DNA of 64,000 bases. Origin: CF-162 sp040882565. Its GTDB lineage: Bacteria; Chloroflexota; Dehalococcoidia; SM23-28-2; RBG-16-64-32. Both the position numbers and the translations under genes were made by a program. Below the pieces are notes generated by a model. It was not told the origin of the DNA, did not search any database, and saw only the letters and a list, made by a program, of their open reading frames with translations. Every line of letters starts with the position of its first letter. Positions within the stretch are counted from its first letter, which is position 1. Positions 23,501 through 30,484 of the stretch are shown piece after piece. The stretch is taken from the NCBI GenBank assembly GCA_040882565.1, contig JBBEAZ010000015.1:62001-126000 (forward strand), in the 5' to 3' direction.

Positions 23501-26500
23501 GCCGTTCGGCGTCAGTGTCACGGGCGCCGTGCACCCGCTCGCCGTGTAACCGTCCGGCACCGGGTTCTCCGCCGCCGTACAGGTCGTGTTCGCCGCCAGG
23601 CCGTTCACGGTGAAGACTGCAGGCGCCGCCTCGCTCGCGTCCTTCGGGTTCGGGCCGGCGATTGTACCGGCACCACACGTCAGTGTGACGCTAACAGTCG
23701 TCGTGTCAGTCCCCGGCTTGTCCGTGAAGTTCTTGTTCACCGTGAAGGTCGCGCTGTTTAGGGTATTCGTGATTGTGCACGAAGCGCTGCCGTTAGGCGT
23801 CAACGTGACCGGCGTCGTGCAGCCGCTCGCGGTGTAGCCGTCCGGCACCGGGCTCTCGGCTGCCGTACACGTCGTGTTCGCGTCGAGACCGTTTACGGTG
23901 AAGACGGCTGGCGCCGCCTCGCTCGCGTCCTTCGGGTTTGGGCCCACTATCGTCCCGTCGCCACACGTCAGTGTTACCGACACCGCGGTGGTGTCAGTCC
24001 CCGGCTTGTCCGTGAAGTTCTTGTATACCGTGAACCCAGCAGTGTTCAGCGTGTTCGTGATTGTGCAAGAAGCGCTGCCATTCGGCGTCAGCGTCACCGG
24101 CGTCGTGCAACCGCTTGCGGTGTAGCCGTCCGGCACGGGGTTCTCTGCCGCCGTGCAAGTCGTGTTCGCGTCGAGACCATTGACTGTGAAGACAGCCGGA
24201 GCTGCCTCGCTGGCGTCCTTGGGGTTCGGGCCCACAATGGCACCCGCACCACACGTCAGCGTTACCGCCACCGTGGTCGTGTCCGTCTCCGGCTTGTCCG
24301 TGAAGTTCTTGTTGACTGTGAAAGTAGCGCTGTTCAGCGTATTGGTGATCGTGCACTCGCCCGTGCCGTTGGGTGTCAACGTCACCGGCGTCGTGCAACC
24401 GCTCGCCGTGTAACCGTCCGGCACCGGGCTCTCGGCCGCCGTGCAGGTCGTGTTCGCCGCCAGGCCCGTCACCGTGAAGACGGCAGGCGCCGCCTCGCTC
24501 GCGTTCTTCGGGTTCGGCCCCACAATCGTGCCGTCACCGCACGTCAAAGTCACGCTGACCGTCGTTGTGTCAGTTCCCGGCTTGTCCGTGAAGTTCTTTC
24601 TGACCGTGAAGGTCGCTGAGTTCAGCGTATTGGTGATCGTGCACTCGCCCGTGCCGTTGGGTGTCAACGTCACCGGCGTCGTGCAACCGCTCGCCGTGTA
24701 ACCGTCCGGCACCGGGCTCTCGGCCGCCGTGCAGGTCGTGTTCGCCGCCAGGCCCGTCACCGTGAAGACGGCAGGCGCCGCCTCGCTCGCGTTCTTCGGG
24801 TTCGGCCCCACAATCGTGCCGTCACCGCACGTCAATGTCACCGACACAGTCGTAGTGTCCGTCCCCGGCTTATCCGTGAAGTTCTTCCTAACTGTGAAGG
24901 TCGCTGAGTTCAGCGTGTTCGTGATCGTGCATTCGCCTGTGCCGTTTGGCGTCAACGTCACGGGTGTCGTGCAACCACTCGCCGTGTAGCCGTCCGGAAC
25001 CGGGCTCTCCGCCGCCGTGCAGGTCGTGTTCGCCGCCAGGCCCGTCACCGTGAAGACGGCCGGTGCCGCTTCGCTGGCGTTCTTCGGGTTCGGCCCGACA
25101 ATCGTGCCGGCGGCACACGTCAGCGTCACGCTGACAGTAGTCGTGTCCGTCCCCGGCTTATCCGTGAAGTTCTTCCTAACTGTGAAGGTCGCTGAGTTCA
25201 GCGTATTGGTGATCGTGCAGGAAGCGCTGCCGTTAGGCGTTAGCGTGACCGGCGCCGTGCAGCCGCTCGCCGTGTAACCGTGAGGCACGGGGTTCTCGGC
25301 CGCGGTGCAGGTCGTGTTCGCGTCGAGTCCGTTGACGGTGAAGACGGCAGGCGCCGCCTCGCTCGCGTCCTTCGGGTTCGGGCCCACTATCGTGCCGTCG
25401 CCACAGGTCAGCGTCACGCTGACCGTAGTCGTGTCGGTACCCGGCTTGTCTGTGAAGTTCTTGTTCACTGTGAAGGTCGCGCTGTTCAGCGTGTTCGTGA
25501 TCGTGCACTCGGCCGTGCCGTTGGGTGTCAAGGTGACAGGTGCCGTGCAGCCGCTCGCCGTGTAACCGTCCGGCACCGGGCTCTCGGCCGCCGTGCAGGT
25601 CGTGTTCGCGTCAAGCCCGTTGACCGTGAAGACCGCGGGCGACGCCTCGCTGGCAGGCTTCGGGTTCGGCGCCACGATCATCCCGGCACCACACGTGAGT
25701 GTGACGCTAACAGTTGTGGTGTCGGTACCCGGCTTGTCTGTGAAGTTCTTCCTGACCGTGAAGGTCGCGCTGTTCAGCGTGTTCGTGATCGTGCACTCGC
25801 CCGTGCCGTTCGGCGTCAAGGTGACAGGTGCCGTGCAGCCGCTCGCCGTGTAACCGTCCGGCACCGGGCTCTCGGCCGCCGTGCAGGTCGTGTTCGCGTC
25901 AAGCCCGTTGACCGTGAAGACCGCGGGCGACGCCTCGCTGGCAGGCTTCGGGTTCGGCGCCACGATCATCCCGGCACCACACGTGAGTGTGACGCTAACA
26001 GTTGTGGTGTCGGTACCCGGCTTGTCTGTGAAGTTCTTCCTGACCGTGAAGGTCGCGCTGTTCAGCGTGTTCGTGATCGTGCACTCGCCCGTGCCGTTCG
26101 GCGTCAAGGTGACAGGTGCCGTGCAGCCGCTCGCCGTGTAACCGTCCGGCACCGGGCTCTCGGCCGCCGTGCAGGTCGTGTTCGCGTCAAGCCCGTTGAC
26201 CGTGAAGACCGCGGGCGACGCCTCGCTGGCAGGCTTCGGGTTCGGCGCCACGATCATCCCGGCACCACACGTGAGTGTGACGCTAACAGTTGTGGTGTCG
26301 GTACCCGGCTTGTCTGTGAAGTTCTTCCTGACCGTGAAGGTCGCGCTATTCAGCGTGTTCGTGATCGTGCAGTTGCCTGTGCCGTTGGGCGTCAGCGTGA
26401 CCGGGGTCGTGCAGCCGCTAGCGGTATAGCCGCTCGGCACGGGACTCTCAGCCGCCGTGCAAGTCGTGTTCGCCGCCAGGCCGGTCACCGTGAAGACCGC

Positions 26501-27955
26501 GGGCGATGCCTCGCTGGCAGGCTTCGGGTTCGGCGCCACGATTGTGCCGGCACCACAGGTCAATGTCACTGACACGGTGGTCGTGTCCGTTCCCGGCTTG
26601 TCCGTGAAGTTCTTGAAAACCGTGAATGTTGCGCTGTTGAGAGTGTTCGTGATCGTACACGAAGCACTTCCCGTCGGAGTCAGCGTCACGGGTGTCGTGC
26701 ACCCGCTCGCCGTGTAGCCGGCTGGCACTGGGCTCTCTGCCGCTGTGCAAGTCGTGTTGGCGGACAGGCCTGTCACTGAGAAGACGGCCGGCGCTGCTTC
26801 GCTCGCGTTCTTCGGGTTCGGCCCGACGATCGTGCCGCCGCCACACGTCAGTGTGACGCTGACAGGCGTGGTGTCGGTACCCGGCTTGTCCGTGAAGTTC
26901 TTATTGACCGTGAATGTGGCGGTGTGCAGTGAGTTCGTGAAGGTGCAGGTTGTCGTCTTGCCTGACTCGATCTGGATGCCGGTAACGGCATCCGTGCCGT
27001 TGAAGGTGCCGGTCGATGTGCCGCCCTCCTTAACACAAGACGCTGAGACAAGGTTCCATCCGCTGGGGATCGTCTCGGTTACAGAGTTGGTGGCCCCTAC
27101 GGCCTGTCCTATCGGCGCGGTTTGGCCTGTTCCAACGACTGTGTAGCTGCTCGGCTCAGGCGCCGGGGGCGCTGGGCTGATGGCAAACACGAAGTTCGTA
27201 GATGTATCGCTCCCGGCTTCCTTCTTGATCACCAGGAATCCGTCGCCCGGTGTGGTGATGCAGTCAAACGGATTGTTGTTTCCCCCGTTTCCAATCGAGG
27301 GATAGGAACAAACGTTTACAAGGATCGCTCCGGTGGGCAGGAAGGACTTGAGGATGTTGCATTGCAACGTTGAGTCATTGGGGTAGTTGCTCCCCGTCGG
27401 AAACGGATCCGTGGCCGTTATCAGGTTCGCCGGGGGGCTCGCAGCCATCGTATTAAACTGCGCGCACGTCACCTGCGCAGACGTAAAGGCCTGGCCGGTG
27501 GGCTGCGTACAGCGATCATTCTTCGCGTCTGTGCAGACCCACACCGTAGGCGATGGATTGCTCCCCTGCACGATGACGCTGGCACTCGTGTTGTGAATCT
27601 CACCACATACAGCGAAGTTGACGTTACCGTCGCCGTCTGTGTCGAAGAGAGAGCAAGCATCGCCGGTCTGTCCGGTCCCGTTCCACTGGTCGGTAGAATC
27701 CCAGCTCCAGAACAGTTTCAGATAGCTGGCGTCACTGTCGTCGCGACCCATCCGGGTCAGGTCGCTCTGCGCCGGCACGTCGTTCGCACCCTGTTGGTCC
27801 ACTACGACGAAGAATGCCGCCTCCGCAGCTCGAGGAGCATTGAACATTAGGAGCGTACCGATGACGGTAAGCACCAGGATGGCGGCCCCCGACAGGAACA
27901 CCCTTGCCCTGCCCCCCGCCAGCCGAGAGATTGTTGACCTTCCGTTGCTCCACAC
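20552..27955 (-). CDS. Giant repeat surface protein, about 2467 residues
   Basis: Order: N-terminal signal-anchor (FLSGAAILVLTVIGTLLMF), a unique head of about 220 residues, one divergent domain (FLVIKKEAGSDTS), then about 21 domains of 90-96 residues of the pattern FTVxKNFTDKPGTDTTTV ... TLTC ... TCTAAESPVPDGYTASGC ... CTITNTL, each with four Cys. The first 13 domains and the fifteenth are near-identical; the rest are divergent. The closest fold I know is the DUF5979 or prealbumin-like adhesin repeat. A Pro/Thr stalk, the motif FPPTGG, a hydrophobic helix and the tail KRNR end the protein. It is predicted to be a cell-wall adhesin or stalk. GTG 27955 follows GGAGGAA. Confidence 0.9.
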   Translation of the reverse strand: MWSNGRSTISRLAGGRARVFLSGAAILVLTVIGTLLMFNAPRAAEAAFFVVVDQQGANDVPAQSDLTRMGRDDSDASYLKLFWSWDSTDQWNGTGQTGDACSLFDTDGDGNVNFAVCGEIHNTSASVIVQGSNPSPTVWVCTDAKNDRCTQPTGQAFTSAQVTCAQFNTMAASPPANLITATDPFPTGSNYPNDSTLQCNILKSFLPTGAILVNVCSYPSIGNGGNNNPFDCITTPGDGFLVIKKEAGSDTSTNFVFAISPAPPAPEPSSYTVVGTGQTAPIGQAVGATNSVTETIPSGWNLVSASCVKEGGTSTGTFNGTDAVTGIQIESGKTTTCTFTNSLHTATFTVNKNFTDKPGTDTTPVSVTLTCGGGTIVGPNPKNASEAAPAVFSVTGLSANTTCTAAESPVPAGYTASGCTTPVTLTPTGSASCTITNTLNSATFTVFKNFTDKPGTDTTTVSVTLTCGAGTIVAPNPKPASEASPAVFTVTGLAANTTCTAAESPVPSGYTASGCTTPVTLTPNGTGNCTITNTLNSATFTVRKNFTDKPGTDTTTVSVTLTCGAGMIVAPNPKPASEASPAVFTVNGLDANTTCTAAESPVPDGYTASGCTAPVTLTPNGTGECTITNTLNSATFTVRKNFTDKPGTDTTTVSVTLTCGAGMIVAPNPKPASEASPAVFTVNGLDANTTCTAAESPVPDGYTASGCTAPVTLTPNGTGECTITNTLNSATFTVRKNFTDKPGTDTTTVSVTLTCGAGMIVAPNPKPASEASPAVFTVNGLDANTTCTAAESPVPDGYTASGCTAPVTLTPNGTAECTITNTLNSATFTVNKNFTDKPGTDTTTVSVTLTCGDGTIVGPNPKDASEAAPAVFTVNGLDANTTCTAAENPVPHGYTASGCTAPVTLTPNGSASCTITNTLNSATFTVRKNFTDKPGTDTTTVSVTLTCAAGTIVGPNPKNASEAAPAVFTVTGLAANTTCTAAESPVPDGYTASGCTTPVTLTPNGTGECTITNTLNSATFTVRKNFTDKPGTDTTTVSVTLTCGDGTIVGPNPKNASEAAPAVFTVTGLAANTTCTAAESPVPDGYTASGCTTPVTLTPNGTGECTITNTLNSATFTVRKNFTDKPGTDTTTVSVTLTCGDGTIVGPNPKNASEAAPAVFTVTGLAANTTCTAAESPVPDGYTASGCTTPVTLTPNGTGECTITNTLNSATFTVNKNFTDKPETDTTTVAVTLTCGAGAIVGPNPKDASEAAPAVFTVNGLDANTTCTAAENPVPDGYTASGCTTPVTLTPNGSASCTITNTLNTAGFTVYKNFTDKPGTDTTAVSVTLTCGDGTIVGPNPKDASEAAPAVFTVNGLDANTTCTAAESPVPDGYTASGCTTPVTLTPNGSASCTITNTLNSATFTVNKNFTDKPGTDTTTVSVTLTCGAGTIAGPNPKDASEAAPAVFTVNGLAANTTCTAAENPVPDGYTASGCTAPVTLTPNGSASCTITNTLNSAGFTVNKDFTDKPGTDTTTVSVTLTCGDGAIVGPNPKNASEAAPAVFTVDGLAADTTCTAAESPVPDGYTASGCTTPVTLTPNGSASCTITNTLNEADFRVRKNFVPDNPGGEVTVTVSCTSGVVTTGAQNISEAGAPGPQSWHVQGFSGDPTCTATEAPIPPGWSSSGTCQALLSAGECTIVNTLNAATFTVNKDFTDKPGTDTTTVSVTLSCDAGTIEAPNPAPASEAAPAVFSVTGLAADTTCTAAESPVPDGYTASGCTTPVTLTPTGSASCTITNSLNSATFEVDKDFIPTTGGSVNVTVTCSSGAANPAGAATVTEGVTTSFTITGFTVPATCTAIESPIPAGYIADQTDCDTVAISIDGTSGCTITNTLRSAQFVVQKDFSDDNADEVTVSINCTSGDVTDDDTSASESDPANFTVTGFNDGATCTATEGAAPDGYTKDESDCASKLIVHDSTTTCTIINTLKEADFRVTKDFSDDNPMSVDVTVQCTSGTVTTGMQQVAEGDPKSYHVTGYTGDPTCTATEFPIPAGYVSSGTCSAALLEVGTCEIENVLRSGDIQVIKDFDPDSGASVNVTLQCTSGTPDPASDDAAEGAPATFTVNGYDDGATCTATEDPIPTGYTADQSNCVDVSIPGVCTIKNTLNTADFVVHKDFTDNDPQQVTVSLVCTTGNASPVSAPASEGSPATFTVTGFTGDPNCVATEAPIPSGYTSSGTCSGALISDGECTIVNELAIDTFLVHKDFQPNSDDQVTFELTCQSGVVTPPSQTASENNPAVFTVTGAGGDPVCTAVELPIPAGYDSTGTCSNNLSIGACTIVNSLIPTETPVVTNSPTPTPTPSPTPTPTPTPTPTPTLIPATATPSPTPSPTDTPSPTPSPTPSPTNSPTPSPTDTPSPTPTAIPTATATASPSPTALPATATPKPPTQFPPTGGIPGTTSEMMIWILVIGLAAMCAGAGFGVLALKRNR
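20660..20990 (-). repeat. Pro/Thr stalk-encoding low-complexity repeat
   Basis: Runs of GGCGTCGGTG-type triplet pairs encode alternating Thr-Pro and Ser-Pro. This is the wall-spanning stalk just ahead of FPPTGG and the membrane helix of the giant surface protein. Confidence 0.85.
23185..26930 (-). repeat. Thirteen tandem 288-bp units
   Basis: Every unit has a length of 288 bp (96 codons) and encodes one adhesin domain. Homogeneity is highest in the middle: by eye, 25531-26058 equals 25819-26346 base for base, i.e. nearly three identical units. Divergence rises toward both ends. Confidence 0.92.
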
Positions 27956-28027
27956 GATGATTCTTCCTCCCCAGGGTTCTCCGTGATGTCGCGGGTACCC
28001 TGTTTCCCCCGGGGCCTCCGCCACCAC

Positions 28028-28241
28028 GAATCCTTGTGTCGCTTCGAGCGACGCTAACCGTATCTAAACGTTTGTAGTCAGCAGTGTAGGATGCTCGCAC
28101 CCCGTCCCACCAGACATCCGCCTTGCAATATAGGAGAATTTTCGGTTAACACGTTATCGCCTTGGCCTTAGCCTCCCAATAAGTACATCAATCCCTGGGG
28201 GCGCAGTTGACTCGGCGCGCCGCCAGATTCAGTCTATTGCC
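28028..28241. other. Promoter region between the giant gene and tRNA-Sec
   Basis: No gene seen. A short hairpin, GTCGCT-TCG-AGCGAC (28038-28052), would lie in the 5' leader of the giant gene. The stretch near 28110-28160 is more A/T-rich than its surroundings and likely holds promoters. Confidence 0.5.
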
Positions 28242-28336
28242 GGGAGTGGATAGGCCCCGGTGGGTCTCCCGGTCTTCAAAATCGGTGTGTCCACCGTCGG
28301 TGGACAGGTGGGTTCGACTCCCATGCACTCCCGCCA
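28242..28336 (+). tRNA. selC: tRNA-Sec (anticodon UCA)
   Basis: A 95-nt selenocysteine tRNA. The acceptor GGGAGTG pairs with CACTCCC, followed by G and an encoded CCA. The D-stem is six pairs (AGGCCC with GGGTCT). The anticodon loop is CTTCAAA, giving UCA at 28276-28278, closed by CCGGT/ATCGG. A long variable arm (TGTCCACC-GTCG-GTGGACA) and the T-loop TTCGACT complete the fold, as in bacterial tRNA-Sec. The eighth acceptor pair expected in this class appears to be a G-G mismatch. It decodes UGA with SelB and a SECIS element; no selA, selB, selD or selenoprotein gene is visible in the window. Confidence 0.93.
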
Positions 28337-28483
28337 GCAGGAAGCGAGCATGCTGTGGATGCCAACGAAGGTGCCCGTGTGAACGAAAGGATGATGCTCT
28401 ACGACAATCTGGCGCAAGACTCGATAAACGGCTTCATCCTTCGGCGATGAGCCCCCGGTCTTCAAAGTTCGATCGATTAGTTT

Positions 28484-29284
28484 TTGGTTAGCCATGAACA
28501 ACAGGCTTCCAAAGTGCCTCGTAAGAAAATCGATCAGAGGCCATTTCTCGAACTCACCCTGAATTCTCGCTGCTACGTCTTCCGTCTCACGCAAGACGTG
28601 TTTGGTGAGTGTTTCTCTGGGTACGTCTTGGTGCGCAAGGGACTGATCTTGCAGGCTGTCGTTCTTCTGCGATCGGCGTTTGAAGTAACGACGCAAGCCC
28701 TCATGTTCATGGAACGCGAAGACATGGCTGAGGCCTGGCTCCAAGGAAAACGTATAAAGCCGAGTAGGGTACGGGAATTAACTTCAATGCCTGCCTCGGA
28801 GCGAGAACTCTATGAGAAATTGGCAAACTTGGCCCACCCGAACTACCAAGCGTTCAAATATTTTTCGATACCGGTGCCGAGAAAGACCGGCTTGGCAAAG
28901 GCCTACGCTTACGGGGGGTGGTTTGCACCAAGGGAGGCCGGGCAGATCGCGATTCAGCTACTGTGGGCACAACTGGTGTTCCTCGAGCGCTTCTATATGA
29001 CCTACAGCGCCGACCTCGAAAAGCATGGTCTGTTGTGGCGCGAAGAAGCCGTTGAAGAGGCGTTCGGCGGCAACGCGAATCCTGACTACACCTGGGAACA
29101 GTTCCTAGGCAGCTGGCGCAAGGCGCTGACTCGACTCACCGAAGATCATGCCAAACTAATGCCACTTGATATCGTTGAGGCGGCGCTGACGCTGAGCGAC
29201 TACGGACCTGACGAAAAGCAACAGTGGCGCGAGGGTTTCGAGCGCGCCTCTCAGGAACAATCGGAAGCCGAATCCGGGCCTTAA
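28484..29284 (+). CDS. Hypothetical protein downstream of tRNA-Sec
   Basis: A 266-residue mostly helical protein I do not recognise. It has segments such as LVRKGLILQAVVLLRSAFEV and WAQLVFLERFYMTY that resemble unknown helical proteins of the HEPN or DUF5677 kind, but no catalytic motif can be pointed to. The A/T content is higher than in neighbouring genes, which together with its place next to a tRNA gene hints at transfer. The listed start is a TTG at 28484 without a Shine-Dalgarno; the true start is uncertain. It ends at TAA 29282-29284. Confidence 0.6.
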   Translation: MVSHEQQASKVPRKKIDQRPFLELTLNSRCYVFRLTQDVFGECFSGYVLVRKGLILQAVVLLRSAFEVTTQALMFMEREDMAEAWLQGKRIKPSRVRELTSMPASERELYEKLANLAHPNYQAFKYFSIPVPRKTGLAKAYAYGGWFAPREAGQIAIQLLWAQLVFLERFYMTYSADLEKHGLLWREEAVEEAFGGNANPDYTWEQFLGSWRKALTRLTEDHAKLMPLDIVEAALTLSDYGPDEKQQWREGFERASQEQSEAESGP

Positions 29285-29311
29285 GGCCCCTTGTGGGGTG
29301 TCACATCTGCG

Positions 29312-29339
29312 TTGACGCGCCCTCATCTCCAGCTACAAT
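29312..29339 (+). promoter_or_regulatory. Sigma-70-type promoter of the nuclease-ATPase operon
   Basis: TTGACG (29312-29317), 16-bp spacer, TACAAT (29334-29339): five of six matches in each box. It predicts a transcript start near 29347 and a short leader of about 22 nt before ATG 29369, which has no obvious Shine-Dalgarno. Confidence 0.7.
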
Positions 29340-29368
29340 TAAGTGAAACGCCATAGCGCATTAGCAAT

Positions 29369-30484
29369 ATGACCACAATCCTTCACACCGCCGACGTCCA
29401 CCTGGACCGCACCTACAGCGGCGCAGGCATGAGCCCCGCGATCGCCTCGGCCCGCCGCGAGGAGCTACGCGACGCCTTCCGACGCTTCATCGACCTCGCC
29501 ATCGAGCTTCAAGTCGACGCCGTCACCATCGGCGGCGACCTCTACGAGCACGACCGAGTCACTCCCGACACCGGCAACTTCATCCGTCAGCGACTGGAAC
29601 GCCTGGGCAGTATCCCCGCCCTCATCGCGCCCGGCAACCACGACCCCTATGTCCCGGACTCGCTCTACCATCGCCTCGGTTGGCCTGCCAACGTCACCAT
29701 CTTCCGCGAACCCACGTTCTTGCCAAACAAACTCGCCGACGACCTCACCATCTGGGGCGCCGGTCACGACGCCCCGGATCTCCGCACCAATCTCCTGGAT
29801 CACTTCCGCGTTCCGGACGGCGGCCGTCACGTCCTCCTGTTCCACGGCTCCGACATGCATTCGGTCCCGGATGGCAAGCAGGCACACGCGCCCTTCCTCC
29901 CTGACGACATCACCGCCACCGGGGCAGACTTCGCCCTCCTCGGTCATTATCACGCGTCACGCCTCTACCCGCCCAACTCGCCACGTTTCGTCTATCCGGG
30001 CACCCCGGAATCCCTCGACTTCGCCGAGGAAGGCGAGCATTTCGTCGCCCGCCTCGACATCGACGAAGCCGGCGCTCGTTGCACCCTGTTGCCTTTCGGC
30101 CGCGTTCGCTACCAAACCTTCGTCGTCACCATCTCCGGGATGGAGTCAAGCGACGAGCTCCGCGCAGCGATCGGTTCGCTCGGCAGCCCGTCCCTGATCG
30201 CGCGCATCATTCTCGACGGCGACCTCCATCTCGACGTCGATCTCTCGCTTCAGGCGCTCTACAACTCTTGTGTCGAACAGTTCGCTTATCTCGACATCGT
30301 CGACCACACCCGACCCGCCCATCGCCTCGACGAGCTCGCCGAGGAGTCGACGACCAAGGGCGCATTCGTACGCCTCATGCGCGCGCAACTTGAAGATAAG
30401 GAAGGCGCATCACGCGAGGTCGCCGAAGCCGCCCTCCTCTACGGCCTCCAGGCCTTCGATCGCCGCGAGGTGAATGTCCCTTGA
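29369..30484 (+). CDS. SbcD/Mre11-like DNA repair exonuclease (YhaO-like)
   Basis: A 371-residue calcineurin-like phosphoesterase of the SbcD/Mre11/YhaO group. The metal motifs appear in order: TADVHLD (residue 8 on), GGDLYEHD, APGNHD, FHGSD and LGHYH. It probably forms a complex with the SMC-like ATPase of the next gene and processes DNA ends. ATG 29369 begins directly with the first motif strand. The stop overlaps the TTG start of the partner gene (TTGA), a sign of coupled translation. Shorter than E. coli SbcD and closer to the YhaO layout. Confidence 0.92.
   Translation: MTTILHTADVHLDRTYSGAGMSPAIASARREELRDAFRRFIDLAIELQVDAVTIGGDLYEHDRVTPDTGNFIRQRLERLGSIPALIAPGNHDPYVPDSLYHRLGWPANVTIFREPTFLPNKLADDLTIWGAGHDAPDLRTNLLDHFRVPDGGRHVLLFHGSDMHSVPDGKQAHAPFLPDDITATGADFALLGHYHASRLYPPNSPRFVYPGTPESLDFAEEGEHFVARLDIDEAGARCTLLPFGRVRYQTFVVTISGMESSDELRAAIGSLGSPSLIARIILDGDLHLDVDLSLQALYNSCVEQFAYLDIVDHTRPAHRLDELAEESTTKGAFVRLMRAQLEDKEGASREVAEAALLYGLQAFDRREVNVP

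Noticed and set aside
25280..26572. A 430-codon open frame antisense to the giant repeat gene, and a ladder of 80-90-codon frames at 288-bp spacing
   Set aside because: They are mirror products of the 288-bp repeat on the opposite strand, lack ribosome sites and end whenever the repeat pattern shifts.
20660..26930. Regular repeats that could be mistaken for a CRISPR array
   Set aside because: The units are 288 bp, wholly coding and in frame, with no alternating unique spacers; the 20.7-21 kb part is Thr-Pro codon repetition.
28229..28744. A 171-codon minus-strand frame spanning tRNA-Sec and the orphan gene start
   Set aside because: It passes straight through a complete tRNA gene and opposes the better-supported plus frame, although the 28340-28490 part reads smoothly and leaves some doubt.
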